Source: Algibacillus agarilyticus
GTDB lineage: Bacteria; Pseudomonadota; Gammaproteobacteria; Enterobacterales; Alteromonadaceae
Assembly (NCBI RefSeq): GCF_003286125.1
Contig: NZ_QMED01000017.1
Coordinates: 35,236 to 99,235, forward strand
Direction: 5' to 3'
Length of the DNA: 64,000 nt
In this document: piece after piece, positions 1 through 10,447 of the stretch
How the letters are laid out: the number at the start of each line of letters is the position of its first letter
How positions within the stretch are numbered: the first letter of the stretch is position 1
Translations under genes and position numbers: made by a program
Notes under the pieces: generated by a model
Seen by the model: only the letters and a program-made list of their open reading frames with translations
The model's database searches: none
What the model was told of the DNA's origin: nothing

Positions 1-73
1 CTTCACTGACGATTTCAAACTGTTCAATACGTTTTTTGATCAGCTCGGCAATTTCTGTGGAATTCAGTTGCAT
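1..73 (-). CDS. atpA: F0F1 ATP synthase subunit alpha, 5' fragment
   Basis: Only the first 24 codons are in the window; the gene runs off the left edge. The visible N-terminus reads MQLNSTEIAELIKKRIEQFE, which matches the start of bacterial AtpA. It follows atpH by 11 bases on the same strand, the standard order of the atp operon. The alpha subunit is part of the catalytic F1 head. Identification rests on the N-terminal motif plus operon position. Confidence 0.93.
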   Translation of the reverse strand, partial: MQLNSTEIAELIKKRIEQFEIVSE

Positions 74-84
74 GCTCTGTTCCC

Positions 85-618
85 CTACGACTGCAAACTA
101 ATTGCTAGTCGATCCAATTTTCCGCGAATAGTAGCGTCGATCACCATGTCGCCAGACTTGATCACAAGTCCACCAACCACGGATGTATCTACTATACAAT
201 TCAGCTTAACTTTTTTTGCTAAACGCTTTTCTAAAGATGCCGCTAGCGAGCTCATTTGTGTTTCTGTCAGCGTTACTGCTGATAAAACATCAACTTCAGC
301 TGTTTTCTCATACTCTGCTTTTAATGCAGAGTATGAAGCAACAACGTCAGGTAAAGCCGCTAAGCGTGCATTTTCAGCCATCACTTTAATCAAGTTTTGG
401 CCATTTTGATCAAGCTGTTCTCCACAAACCTTGATGAAAATTTCAGCAAGTTGTTCTGGATTTACAGAGCCCGATAACAAACCTTTAATTGATTCGTTTT
501 TCGTTACTTCTGCAGCAAATGTCAATTGAGCAAATACAGCATCAATTTTATTTGTTTCAACAGCAAAATCAAACGCAGCTTTAGCGTATGGTCGGGCTAT
601 AGTTGTCAATTCAGACAT
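85..618 (-). CDS. atpH: F0F1 ATP synthase subunit delta
   Basis: This 177-residue protein has the length and pattern of the bacterial delta (OSCP) subunit, which joins the F1 head to the peripheral stalk. The N-terminus ([17 protein letters not shown]) is the conserved helical F1-binding region. The C-terminus ([20 protein letters not shown]) is the typical OSCP signature that contacts subunit b. It lies between atpF and atpA in the usual order with short gaps, so it is co-transcribed with them. The start shown has the conserved N-terminal sequence immediately after it. Confidence 0.97.
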   Translation of the reverse strand: MSELTTIARPYAKAAFDFAVETNKIDAVFAQLTFAAEVTKNESIKGLLSGSVNPEQLAEIFIKVCGEQLDQNGQNLIKVMAENARLAALPDVVASYSALKAEYEKTAEVDVLSAVTLTETQMSSLAASLEKRLAKKVKLNCIVDTSVVGGLVIKSGDMVIDATIRGKLDRLAISLQS

Positions 619-629
619 CTTTATACCCC

Positions 630-1100
630 TTATAATTCTTCAACAAGCTTATCAAGAATGTCAGCGTGTGCAGTTGCATCAATCGAGCGCTCAAGAATTT
701 TCTCTGCGCCAGAAATTGCTAGAACAGCAACTTGCTTACGAAGATCTTCTTTTGCACGATTACGCTCAGCTTCAATTTCAGATTGACCTTGAGCTAAGAT
801 TTTTTCAGCTTCAACACGCGCTTTCTGAGCCGCTTCATCAATAATTTGATTTTCACGTTTCTTGGCTTGTTCGATGATAGTAGCAGCTTGCGCTTTAGCT
901 TCTTTAAGTTGCTCAGACGCCTTTGCTTGAGCTAATTCTAAATCTTTAGCTGCACGCTCAGATGCTTCTAAACCATCGGCTATTTTCTTTTGACGATCTT
1001 CAATTGCACCGTTTAATGGTGGCCACACATATTTCATGGTGAACCAAACAAAAAATACAAATGCGATTAATTCGCCGAGTAGAGTGGCGTTGATATTCAC
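630..1100 (-). CDS. atpF: F0F1 ATP synthase subunit b
   Basis: At 156 residues this is the usual length for the peripheral-stalk subunit b. The sequence starts with a single hydrophobic membrane helix (about residues 5-26, [20 protein letters not shown]). A long charged, alanine-rich helix follows (about 30-140), as expected for the dimeric stalk that holds F1 against rotation. It sits 42 bases after atpE and 11 bases before atpH. The family assignment is secure from architecture and operon position. Confidence 0.97.
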   Translation of the reverse strand: MNINATLLGELIAFVFFVWFTMKYVWPPLNGAIEDRQKKIADGLEASERAAKDLELAQAKASEQLKEAKAQAATIIEQAKKRENQIIDEAAQKARVEAEKILAQGQSEIEAERNRAKEDLRKQVAVLAISGAEKILERSIDATAHADILDKLVEEL

Positions 1101-1142
1101 AATCGCGCCTCCTTATTATTCGTTAAAAAGCAAAAGTTGTTA

Positions 1143-2682
<1,540 letters not shown>

Positions 2683-2861
2683 GGTTATTGAGCTCCAAAT
2701 TATTAAGTCCTTACAGCTTGCTGCTTTATTTACGAGTATTACAACTCAAGGCGTAAAAAAGCTAGCGAAAGTATACTGTTTTATACTAGCTTTTCAACTT
2801 GATCAGATGGAATTGATATTAAGTTTCTTATAATATTTTGATATTAAGGGCTACGTAACCA

Positions 2862-2894
2862 TTGTTAACAAAAAAAAACGTCAAAAAGGCGTTA
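2862..2894 (-). terminator. Probable parB terminator
   Basis: Just after the parB stop, the gene strand reads AACGCC-tttttg-ACGTT followed by a run of nine T bases. The stem is short and imperfect, but the U-tract is strong. It separates parB from the atp operon, whose promoter must start in the remaining gap. Confidence 0.45.
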
Positions 2895-3788
2895 AGATGA
2901 CTGTTTTTTTAATCTTTCAATAATGCCATCTAGCGTATTCAAATTTGAAAAATCGATCACTAATTTACCTTTTCCTTTCGCGTTGTGACTAATGGTCACA
3001 TTTGAACCAACAATATCGGTTAACGTATTTTGCAAAGCAGCAAGATCAGGATCAATCACTTTTTCAACTTTAGGTTGTTCTGGTTGTTGAACTTTATGCA
3101 CAAGTTTTTCGGTATCACGAACCGTTAAACCTTTAGCAACAACCGTTTTAGCGGTATCAGATTGTAAATTTCCCGTTAAACCTAATAGTGCACGAGCGTG
3201 CCCCATTTCAATATCACCATGTTCCAATAACGTTTTTACATCAGTATTAAGATTATTTAATCTTAATAGGTTTGTTACTGTGGTACGTGATTTACCCACC
3301 GCATCTGCCGTTTGTTGATGTGTTAATTCAAATTCACTCATTAAACGTTGCAACGCGGTTGCTTCTTCCATGGCATTAAGGTCTTCGCGCTGTATATTTT
3401 CAATTAATGCAATAGCAACGGCGGCTTCATCCGGCACATTTTTAATTAAACACGGAACTAAATCTAATTGCGCGAGTTGCGCGGCTCGCCAACGGCGTTC
3501 ACCCGCGATAATTTCATAGTTATTTTCGCTTATCAATCTAACAACAATTGGCTGGATAATACCTTGGCTTTTAATTGAATTAGCTAAATCATCTAATGCT
3601 TCCGGCGACATATCTTTGCGAGGTTGATATTTACCAGGGTGTAAATATTCAATAGCTATTTTTTGTAATTCGTTACGCTGTGATTCACTTTCTTCCTGAA
3701 CACCATCTTGATGCGAGGGTTGAAAAGCACCACTGGTTGTGAGTAGCGCATCTAAACCGCGTCCGAGACCTCTTTTTTTTGCCGACAT
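2892..3788 (-). CDS. parB: Chromosome-partitioning protein ParB (Spo0J)
   Basis: ParB binds parS sites, spreads as a CTP-dependent clamp and loads SMC near the origin. The 298-residue sequence has the N-terminal tag RGLGRGLDALL, the ParB/Srx CTPase region with the arginine box GERRWRAAQLA (about 95-105), a helix-turn-helix (TADAVGKSRTTVTNLLRL, about 160-178) and a C-terminal dimerisation segment. It is 25 bases downstream of parA, forming the usual parAB pair. Two sites matching parS are present in recF at 26845 and 27487. Function is certain at family level. Confidence 0.97.
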   Translation of the reverse strand: MSAKKRGLGRGLDALLTTSGAFQPSHQDGVQEESESQRNELQKIAIEYLHPGKYQPRKDMSPEALDDLANSIKSQGIIQPIVVRLISENNYEIIAGERRWRAAQLAQLDLVPCLIKNVPDEAAVAIALIENIQREDLNAMEEATALQRLMSEFELTHQQTADAVGKSRTTVTNLLRLNNLNTDVKTLLEHGDIEMGHARALLGLTGNLQSDTAKTVVAKGLTVRDTEKLVHKVQQPEQPKVEKVIDPDLAALQNTLTDIVGSNVTISHNAKGKGKLVIDFSNLNTLDGIIERLKKQSS

Positions 3789-3813
3789 TTTTTATCCAAT
3801 TCAATTTTTATTA

Positions 3814-4605
3814 TTAAGCGACTTGCTGTCTTGCTTTAGTCGTTTCGCTTTTTCGGATCATTTCGCCGGCAAGCGCTAAATACGCTTTAGCACCGGTTGA
3901 TGATTTATCATAATACATTACAGGCGTACCAAAACTAGGCGCTTCAGCTAATCGCACATTCCGTGGAATAACCGTTCGGTAAACTTTATCACCAAAGTGA
4001 CTTTTTAATTGTTCTGATACATCATTCGCTAAACGGTTGCGCGGATCATACATCGTACGCAAGATCCCTTCGATAGCTAAATTAGGGTTAACAACTGAAG
4101 CCAATTTTTGGATTGTATCCATTAACGCAGTTAAACCTTCAAGTGCATAATATTCACATTGCATAGGAACCAATACAGAATCAGCAGCAGCCATGGCATT
4201 AACCGTCAACATATTTAACGATGGTGGGCAATCAATGAAAATAAAATCATATTGGTCACGACATTTTTCAAGCGCATTGCGTAAACGAACTTCACGTGCA
4301 AAGCATTCCATTAATTTAATCTCGGCAGCGGTAACGTCTGAATTAGCCGCGATAAGATGATAACTGCCTGATGTTTCTTTCACCGCCACTTCATCGACGG
4401 GCTTTTCTTCAATCAATAATTCATAAGCGGTTGCCGGCACATCATATTTATCAACGCCGCTGCCCATGGTGGCATTACCTTGTGGATCGAGATCAATCAA
4501 TAATACTTTACGTTTAGTAGCGGCCATTGACGCGGCTAGATTTACCGCTGTCGTTGTTTTACCAACGCCACCTTTTTGATTTGCTACTGCTATAATTTTT
4601 CCCAT
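3814..4605 (-). CDS. parA: Chromosome-partitioning ATPase ParA (Soj)
   Basis: A deviant Walker A ATPase, with KGGVGKTTTAVNLAAS at residues 10-25 and DFIFIDCPPSLNMLT in the switch II region. The start is set at MGKIIAVANQKGG because it begins the conserved beta strand. A GAGAGG ribosome site stands six bases before that ATG; eight further in-frame residues upstream are not conserved. ParA works with ParB-parS to move sister origins and influences initiation through DnaA in some bacteria. It forms an operon with rsmG upstream (34 bases) and parB downstream. Confidence 0.97.
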   Translation of the reverse strand: MGKIIAVANQKGGVGKTTTAVNLAASMAATKRKVLLIDLDPQGNATMGSGVDKYDVPATAYELLIEEKPVDEVAVKETSGSYHLIAANSDVTAAEIKLMECFAREVRLRNALEKCRDQYDFIFIDCPPSLNMLTVNAMAAADSVLVPMQCEYYALEGLTALMDTIQKLASVVNPNLAIEGILRTMYDPRNRLANDVSEQLKSHFGDKVYRTVIPRNVRLAEAPSFGTPVMYYDKSSTGAKAYLALAGEMIRKSETTKARQQVA

Positions 4606-4639
4606 GACACGCCTCTCTTTTAGAACCAATTCCGGTTTG

Positions 4640-5269
4640 TTACGACGATTTTCTTATATGCAACAAATGCCTTTCTTCCGCTAAATTAGGAACGTTTAAC
4701 GTTATGGTTTTACAAAGCGTAAAGCCAGTAGGCAAATTATCGATTTCTGAATCAGGATGAATGCCTTTCATAGCATAAAAATTTCCATCTTCAGGTACTA
4801 GATGGTGACACCAAGTGAGCATATCTTCAAGTGATGCAAAAGCTCGACTTAACACGCCATCGTATAAAATATCAGGTTGGTGCTCTTCAACTCTTGATTG
4901 AATGGCTGTCACATTGGTGATTTCAAGCTCATAACATACTTGTCGAATAAATCTGATTCGCTTACCTAAGCTGTCGAGCAAGGTAAATTGTACATCAGGC
5001 ATGCAAATAGCCAGTGGTAAACCGGGTAAACCAGGCCCCGTTCCAACATCAATAAGTTTACCTTCTTGTGGTAAATGCTCAATCAGAACAATTGAATCCA
5101 TAATATGCCTAACCAGCATATCAGATGGCTGTCTAACCGAGGTTAAATTATACGCTTTATTCCATTTATTTAGCATTTCAACTAAAGCTAATAATTTTTC
5201 ACTTTGTTCTGTTGTAACGGTTAGCGATGTTTTTTTCAATAAGTTCGAAAATTGTTCAGATAAAGACAT
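4640..5269 (-). CDS. rsmG: 16S rRNA m7G527 methyltransferase RsmG (GidB)
   Basis: RsmG methylates N7 of G527 in 16S rRNA. The sequence has the SAM-binding motif [15 protein letters not shown] and the following [12 protein letters not shown], both diagnostic. The start at [13 protein letters not shown] gives 209 residues, close to the family length; the longer reading to 5302 adds 11 residues that are not family-like. It sits between mnmG and parA, the standard gidA-gidB-parA-parB order. Confidence 0.97.
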   Translation of the reverse strand: MSLSEQFSNLLKKTSLTVTTEQSEKLLALVEMLNKWNKAYNLTSVRQPSDMLVRHIMDSIVLIEHLPQEGKLIDVGTGPGLPGLPLAICMPDVQFTLLDSLGKRIRFIRQVCYELEITNVTAIQSRVEEHQPDILYDGVLSRAFASLEDMLTWCHHLVPEDGNFYAMKGIHPDSEIDNLPTGFTLCKTITLNVPNLAEERHLLHIRKSS

Positions 5270-5357
5270 GATAGTTCTAATTTTCTTAATGCGATAACAC
5301 ATTCAAAGGTAAAGCGGCTATATTTTAAACAATATAGCCGTAGATGGGTAGATTATA

Positions 5358-7250
5358 TTACGCTGAGCGTTTTAATAAACCTTGTTTTTTCAAACTTATT
5401 AGCAAAAGAGAAATTGCGGCGGGTGTAACACCTGATATACGTGAAGCTTGGCCGATTGTTTCAGGTTTATGATCATTTAATTTAGCAATAACCTCATTTG
5501 ATAAACCATTAACATTGGTGTAATCAAAATCAGCAGGCAACAAGGTATTTTCATTCCGTAATTGCTTATTAATTTCTTCTTGCTGGCGTTCAATATAACC
5601 TGCATATTTGATTTGAATTTCGACCTGCTCCGCGGCTTGCTTATTTTCAAGAGCGGGCCCTAAGTTGCCAATTTTCATCAAATCGTCATAACTCATTTCA
5701 GGGCGTCGAATCAAATCTTCAAGTGAATGCTCACGGCTAACTGGGTTTTTTAGCAATGGATTTAGTTCATCAATGCATTCGTGTTTAGTATGGATCCATG
5801 TCGTTTTTAAACGCTGACGTTCTTTTTCAATTGATTCTAATTTTTCATTGAATGCAGTCCATTGCTCTTCACCCACTAAACCAACATTGTAGCCAGATTC
5901 AGTTAAACGAATATCAGCATTATCCTCACGTAATAACAATCGGTATTCCGCTCGACTGGTAAACATGCGATAAGGTTCTTTAGTGCCCATGGTGATTAAA
6001 TCATCAACCAGTACCCCTAAATAGCCTTGATCACGACGTATAATAAAATCATCTTTTTCTTGAGCGCGTAAAGCCGCGTTTGTTCCCGCTAATAAACCTT
6101 GAGCGCCCGCTTCTTCATAACCTGTTGTGCCGTTAATTTGGCCAGCAAAATATAAATTTTTAATAAATTTGGTTTCAAGCGTTTGACGTAAATCGCGTGG
6201 ATCAAAAAAGTCATATTCAATAGCATAACCCGGTCGAGTTATATGCGCATTTTCCATGCCTTTGATTGAACGAACTAAATTTAATTGCACGTCAAAAGGT
6301 AAACTCGTTGATATACCATTTGGATAAAGTTCATGAGTGGTTAAACCTTCAGGTTCGATAAATATTTGATGTGAATCTTTATCGGCAAAACGAACTATTT
6401 TATCTTCAATTGATGGACAATAACGAGGTCCAATCCCTTCGATAACACCAGAATACATGGGTGAACGATCTAATCCACCTCGAATAATATCGTGTGTATT
6501 TTCATTTGTATGGGTTATGTAACAAGGGATCTGTTGTGGATGATCGGTTTGCTTACCCAAAAATGAAAATACCGGTGTTGGAAAATCACCTGGTTGTTCT
6601 TGCATCTGATTAAAATCAACAGTACGTGCATCAATTCGAGGAGGTGTACCGGTTTTTAATCGGCCAACTCTAAACGGTAAAGCACGTAAACGTTCTGCAA
6701 GGGCGATTGATGGTGGATCACCGGCTCTACCACCACGATAGTTTTCTAAACCTATGTGGATTTGTCCGCCTAGGAATGTACCTACCGTTAAAACTACAGA
6801 CTTGGCTGTAAATTTAAGACCCATTTGGGTCACAACACCAACGACTGTATCGTTTTCAACAATTAAATCATCACATGCTTGTTGAAAAATAAGTAAATTT
6901 TCTTGGTTTTCTAAAGCTTCGCGTACTGCTGCTTTGTATAAAATTCTGTCTGCCTGAGCGCGTGTTGCTCTAACCGCAGGTCCTTTGCTTGAATTTAGTG
7001 TTCTAAATTGGATGCCACCTTTGTCGGTGGCTTTTGCCATTAGGCCGCCTAAAGCATCAATCTCTTTAACTAAATGGCCTTTGCCAATACCACCAATTGC
7101 AGGGTTACATGACATCTGACCTAAGGTTTCAATGTTATGGGTAAGTAATAATGTTTTTTGCCCCATACGGGCAGATGCCATTGCGGCTTCAGTGCCTGCA
7201 TGACCACCGCCAACAATAATTACATCAAATTTTTGGTCAAACATCGACAT
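5358..7250 (-). CDS. mnmG: tRNA uridine-34 carboxymethylaminomethyl enzyme MnmG (GidA)
   Basis: MnmG acts with MnmE (encoded at 19340-20725) to install cmnm5 on wobble U34 of several tRNAs. The 630-residue sequence has the N-terminal FAD-binding motif [14 protein letters not shown], the long MnmG core ([24 protein letters not shown], split here by family blocks) and the C-terminal helical domain that binds MnmE. The start is at MSMFDQKFD, or possibly MFDQKFD two codons later. The gene reads away from oriC, and its transcription next to the origin is a conserved arrangement. Confidence 0.98.
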   Translation of the reverse strand: MSMFDQKFDVIIVGGGHAGTEAAMASARMGQKTLLLTHNIETLGQMSCNPAIGGIGKGHLVKEIDALGGLMAKATDKGGIQFRTLNSSKGPAVRATRAQADRILYKAAVREALENQENLLIFQQACDDLIVENDTVVGVVTQMGLKFTAKSVVLTVGTFLGGQIHIGLENYRGGRAGDPPSIALAERLRALPFRVGRLKTGTPPRIDARTVDFNQMQEQPGDFPTPVFSFLGKQTDHPQQIPCYITHTNENTHDIIRGGLDRSPMYSGVIEGIGPRYCPSIEDKIVRFADKDSHQIFIEPEGLTTHELYPNGISTSLPFDVQLNLVRSIKGMENAHITRPGYAIEYDFFDPRDLRQTLETKFIKNLYFAGQINGTTGYEEAGAQGLLAGTNAALRAQEKDDFIIRRDQGYLGVLVDDLITMGTKEPYRMFTSRAEYRLLLREDNADIRLTESGYNVGLVGEEQWTAFNEKLESIEKERQRLKTTWIHTKHECIDELNPLLKNPVSREHSLEDLIRRPEMSYDDLMKIGNLGPALENKQAAEQVEIQIKYAGYIERQQEEINKQLRNENTLLPADFDYTNVNGLSNEVIAKLNDHKPETIGQASRISGVTPAAISLLLISLKKQGLLKRSA

Positions 7251-7550
7251 TTGCGATCTCCAATAGCCAAGTTGAAGAAAAGGGCGGCTATTTTATAGTC
7301 AATCGATCAGAAAGGGAATCTTGATTTCACTTTTCTTTTTTTGTAGGACTCTTTTTTGTGATTTTTTATTTTGTGATGGGCTTTAATAATATAAAGATCT
7401 TTATATAGAGATCTTATTTTTGTTGTTATTAGGATCTGCGATCTCTGTGGACAAGCCAAAAAAACTTTTATATTTCATATTGTTATATTTTTTTAAACTT
7501 GTAACTTATCGTTGATCAAACTTTGATCAACCTGAGGATTAAAGTGCTAG

Positions 7551-7559
7551 TTATACACA
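7551..7559 (+). promoter_or_regulatory. DnaA box in oriC
   Basis: TTATACACA is a perfect match to the DnaA box consensus TTWTNCACA. It lies on the far side of the AT-rich unwinding region from mnmG, in the R1-like position. Confidence 0.8.
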
Positions 7560-7624
7560 ACCCGATCGCAACCTGCTATTTTTCATCAGGTTGATCACGG
7601 TTTGATCACTTGTTGTTAGCTAGT

Positions 7625-7633
7625 TTATGCACA
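7625..7633 (+). promoter_or_regulatory. DnaA box in oriC
   Basis: TTATGCACA is a perfect match to TTWTNCACA, in the same orientation as the box at 7551 and 74 bases away, with several GATC sites between them. Confidence 0.8.
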
Positions 7634-7817
7634 GCGTGATCAAATTCGATCGGATTTTGTGGGTAACTTGTGTGTTCTCTGTGTGCTTCCTCTGATCTAG
7701 TGGATAAAACTAGCAAAAAGGCTGTTTTTCACTCACATTTATTTAGTAAGATCATAATTGATCACACATCGAAATTATTTTTAAATTATTTTTATTTTTT
7801 TTCAAAAAGGCTGCATT

Positions 7818-8177
7818 TTGCGAATATTTAGTCTGTTTATAACGGTTTTAGTGTGTTTGATAGTGCAAATAAATGCCTTTTTATTAGTTTTAATCTTTTT
7901 TTATTTAATAAATTCGATCACTTTGATCATATTTGCGTTTGATAAATACTGTGCGATCAAAGACAAAAATAGAGTGCCAGAACGTAATTTATACCTATTT
8001 TCACTCATTGGTGGATGGTTTGGTGGGTGGGTCTCTATGTATTTATTTAGGCATAAAACGAATAAAACGGCTTTTTTGATCCGTTTTTATACGATCGGTT
8101 TGGGTTGGTTTGTGGGCTTATTTGGGCTTATTAATTGGTCTGAAACGGGGTTGCAATTCAGTCATTTTTTTAACTAA
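7818..8177 (+). CDS. DUF1294 family membrane protein
   Basis: A 119-residue membrane protein. It has two or three N-terminal hydrophobic helices, then the DUF1294 core FDKYCAIKDKNRVPERNLYLF followed by LIGGWFGGWVSMYLFRHKTNK, and a final helix. Function of the family is unknown; some members are fused to cold-shock domains. The start is TTG, with an AAAAAGG ribosome site seven bases upstream. It lies where many related genomes have mioC beside oriC, so its transcription could pass close to the origin. It is GATC-rich like the adjacent oriC. Confidence 0.8.
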   Translation: MRIFSLFITVLVCLIVQINAFLLVLIFFYLINSITLIIFAFDKYCAIKDKNRVPERNLYLFSLIGGWFGGWVSMYLFRHKTNKTAFLIRFYTIGLGWFVGLFGLINWSETGLQFSHFFN

Positions 8178-8615
8178 CGATCGCTTATTATAATTGATGA
8201 TCAAATGTTGTTATTTAATGATCACAAGCCGTTATTTTGACTAAATATGAAGTTTTAACGTAGTTTCTATTTTAATTTTTTGGGCGCCTAGTTATCTAAA
8301 ATAGGGCTACTTTTAAGGTTACACACAGCTTTTTAACTTTTAGGTTCGGTTTTATTAGGGTTATCGCTTTTATAATTAATTAAAAATTCGTGTTTATAAA
8401 CTTATATTTTAGCTGTTTAATTAATCATTACATGATCATTTTTTTGTATATTGCAGATTTAGAGACTAATTTTAAGTAGCTAAAAATGATAAGAATAGCT
8501 GCAATACTTTAATTTTAACTAATTAGTGCGATGATTCATTTTTATGATTGCCTATTTAGATTAATTATCGATACCGCAATTAATTTAACATTGTGGTGTT
8601 TTTTTAAGGGATTAT
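8178..8615. other. AT-rich intergenic region without a recognised gene
   Basis: This 438-base stretch separates the DUF1294 gene from the GST gene. It is strongly AT-rich, has several more GATC sites near 8180-8225, and lacks a convincing ORF or terminator. A 60-codon frame at 8531 overlaps the GST start in another frame and looks spurious. I see no RNA gene in it. Confidence 0.5.
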
Positions 8616-9317
8616 ATGATCACACTTTATGGCTTTGGGCCGCGTTTTGGTGTTACAGACGCCAGCCCATTTGTTTTAAAAATAGATGCTTTTCTGCGTT
8701 TAACCAGCCTTGAATACCAAACTAAAACAGGCTTGGGTTACATGCGCAAAGCGCCCAAAGGTAAACTACCTTTTATTAAAGATGATGAAACACGTGTAAG
8801 TGATTCATTTTTTATTATTCAGCACTTAAAGCGGAAATATAACTTAGAGATAGACGCGCATTTAACAAAAGAACAAGTTGCAACAAGTCACTTAATTACT
8901 AAGTCGTTAGATGAAAATTTTTATTGGTGCATTATTTATTCACGTTGGATAAGAGAAGATACTTGGCCTATTTTAAAACAGACTTTTTTTAGCAAATTCC
9001 CTTTTCCTATTCGCTATATTGCACCGATAGTCGCACGTAGAAAGATTAAACAAACCTTTATTAAACATGGTATGGGTTTACATAATGATGCCGAGATAAT
9101 GGATATTGCGCAAGAAACGATAGAGAGCTTAGCACACCTGTTAGGCAGCCAATCGTATATATTTGGTGATAAGCCGAGCTCATTGGATGCCAGTGTATTT
9201 GCTTTTCTCGCTGAGCTGATTTTAGTTGATTTAACCAATCCTATGTGCGAGTTAGCGCGTAGCTACGATAACTTAGTTGCTTACTGTCATCGTATAAATG
9301 AGCTTTATTATAAATAA
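8616..9317 (+). CDS. FAXC/metaxin-type glutathione S-transferase-like protein
   Basis: The 233-residue protein begins with a thioredoxin-like GST N-domain (ITLYGFGPRFGVTDASPFVLKI; the segment APKGKLPFIKDDE contains the cis-Pro) and ends with a helical GST C-domain (YIFGDKPSSLDASVFAFLA). The lack of a classical GST catalytic Ser/Tyr/Cys at the start, and the pattern of the C-domain, resemble the FAXC/metaxin branch found in marine bacteria. Substrate is unknown. It is a single gene, ended by the strong palindrome at 9343-9373. Confidence 0.75.
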   Translation: MITLYGFGPRFGVTDASPFVLKIDAFLRLTSLEYQTKTGLGYMRKAPKGKLPFIKDDETRVSDSFFIIQHLKRKYNLEIDAHLTKEQVATSHLITKSLDENFYWCIIYSRWIREDTWPILKQTFFSKFPFPIRYIAPIVARRKIKQTFIKHGMGLHNDAEIMDIAQETIESLAHLLGSQSYIFGDKPSSLDASVFAFLAELILVDLTNPMCELARSYDNLVAYCHRINELYYK

Positions 9318-9342
9318 AGCCGGATAAATTCTTAAAAATGAC

Positions 9343-9373
9343 AATGTATACCCAAGTCACTTGGGTATACATT
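9343..9373. repeat. Perfect palindrome between convergent genes, possible bidirectional terminator
   Basis: Two perfect 15-base arms (AATGTATACCCAAGT and its complement) flank one central C. It stands between the convergent GST and epimerase genes. The same core recurs at 10380-10410, with degenerate forms at 41207, 43547 and 59877, so it is a repeat family and not simply a local terminator. There is no long T run. Confidence 0.85.
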
Positions 9374-9411
9374 AAACAAGTTGATAAATAATTTAATCCA
9401 TACCCAAATTA

Positions 9412-9432
9412 CTTAGTGCTTAGTGCTTAGTG
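9412..9432 (+). repeat. Three tandem copies of a 7-base unit
   Basis: CTTAGTG is repeated three times next to a degenerate copy of the ATACCCAA palindrome (TACCCAAATTACTTAG). It is a short slippage-type tandem repeat in the gap between two convergent genes. No function is apparent. Confidence 0.7.
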
Positions 9433-9478
9433 CTATAGATTGGGATTGTTAAATTTTGTTGAGTCGCACAGGGTAAAA

Positions 9479-10345
9479 TTAATAAATTTCTATTTCATAT
9501 TGGCAATCAAACACGACTTTTGAAGCTAGATTTATTAAGTCTTCTTTTTCTTCCAACTCTAATGGAGATGATGCTTTATCATCGGTACTAAACCAAGGTT
9601 CTATGCAAACGTAGGGAGCATTAGGCTTTGCCCATAACCCTAAATGTGGTACATCAAAGCGCATGGTTAATAATTGCTTCTCGTGGGCATCGATTAAGCT
9701 TACCTCTTTAGAATTGATATGGCGTAAAATGAGAGCATCTTTAGCAAAGGTACCAGCTGTTAATGGTAAACATTTATTTTTTATTGGACTTGTTTGCGTG
9801 CTTTCCGAAAGTAACCCCTGAATCAGTGTGTAGCAATCAGGGTTTTCTTCTGCATCAAAAGCTAAGCTACATTGTGCGTTTTCCATTGTCTCTGCTGGCA
9901 GATTAAACGCAGGATGTGAACCTATACTAAATGGCATATCGGTATTACTGTTATTAGTTACTTGGTAACTCACAAACATTTTATTTTTAACCAACTCAAA
10001 CGTGACTTCTAAATAGAATTCGAAAGGGTAAGCGGTGAGCGTTTCGTCATTTTGACTAAGGCCTAAGGTCACTTTGTTTGCTGTTTGGCTAATCAGATTA
10101 AACAATTGATTACGTGCGAAGCCATGTTTCGCAATTTCAAATGATTGTGTTTGGTATAAAAACTTGCCTTGATTGAGTTTTCCGACAAACGGGAAAAGGA
10201 TAGGGGCGCTACCTTGCCAAACAGTTGGGTCTGCTTGCCAAATGTATTCGACTTCTGTTTCTGTTTTTGTCAGGCTAGCGAGTTCGGCACCAAAAAGTCT
10301 GATCTTGGCTTTTAAAAATTCATTACTTATTTCAACGTAAGACAT
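9479..10345 (-). CDS. Aldose 1-epimerase family protein (LacX-like)
   Basis: A 288-residue mutarotase-fold protein that would interconvert anomers of an aldose or sugar phosphate. Family residues visible are the general-acid region KHGFARN, the second His in GSHPAFNLP, and the catalytic Glu in CIEPWFS near the C-terminus. It is closer to the LacX/YeaD-like group than to GalM by length and motif spacing. The specific sugar cannot be read from sequence. It is flanked on both sides by copies of the ATACCCAAGT palindrome. Confidence 0.82.
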   Translation of the reverse strand: MSYVEISNEFLKAKIRLFGAELASLTKTETEVEYIWQADPTVWQGSAPILFPFVGKLNQGKFLYQTQSFEIAKHGFARNQLFNLISQTANKVTLGLSQNDETLTAYPFEFYLEVTFELVKNKMFVSYQVTNNSNTDMPFSIGSHPAFNLPAETMENAQCSLAFDAEENPDCYTLIQGLLSESTQTSPIKNKCLPLTAGTFAKDALILRHINSKEVSLIDAHEKQLLTMRFDVPHLGLWAKPNAPYVCIEPWFSTDDKASSPLELEEKEDLINLASKVVFDCQYEIEIY

Positions 10346-10379
10346 CGGTGTGTATTTTTGATGATGGAGTGATATCTTG

Positions 10380-10410
10380 AGTTTATACCCAAGTGACTTG
10401 GGTATAAACT
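10380..10410. repeat. Perfect palindrome, second copy of the ATACCCAAGT family
   Basis: Two perfect 15-base arms (AGTTTATACCCAAGT and its complement) flank one central G. It lies just upstream of the epimerase gene and downstream of rluF, both on the minus strand, where it could end rluF transcripts. It shares the inner core with the palindrome at 9343 but not the outer arm bases, so each copy has kept its own compensated stem. Confidence 0.85.
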
Positions 10411-10447
10411 GATTTATAGCTGAGCGGTTTAGTGAGCGGTGTAATTT

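Larger units (their letters stand above)
7340..7800. other. oriC: Chromosomal replication origin oriC
   Basis: The mnmG-side part is AT-rich and holds GATC-led 13-mer-like stretches at 7396, 7410 and 7433, as in the E. coli unwinding element. Next come DnaA boxes: TGTGGACAA at 7446 (one mismatch, reverse), TTATACACA at 7551 and TTATGCACA at 7625 (both perfect to TTWTNCACA), and AGTGGATAA at 7699 (reverse, one mismatch). About 14 GATC sites occur between 7396 and 7765, which implies Dam methylation and SeqA control. The order mnmG, 13-mers, DnaA boxes matches E. coli. Exact borders are estimated. Confidence 0.9.

Noticed and set aside
8531-8713. 60-codon frame before the GST gene
   Set aside because: It overlaps the GST start out of frame, has odd composition and no ribosome site.
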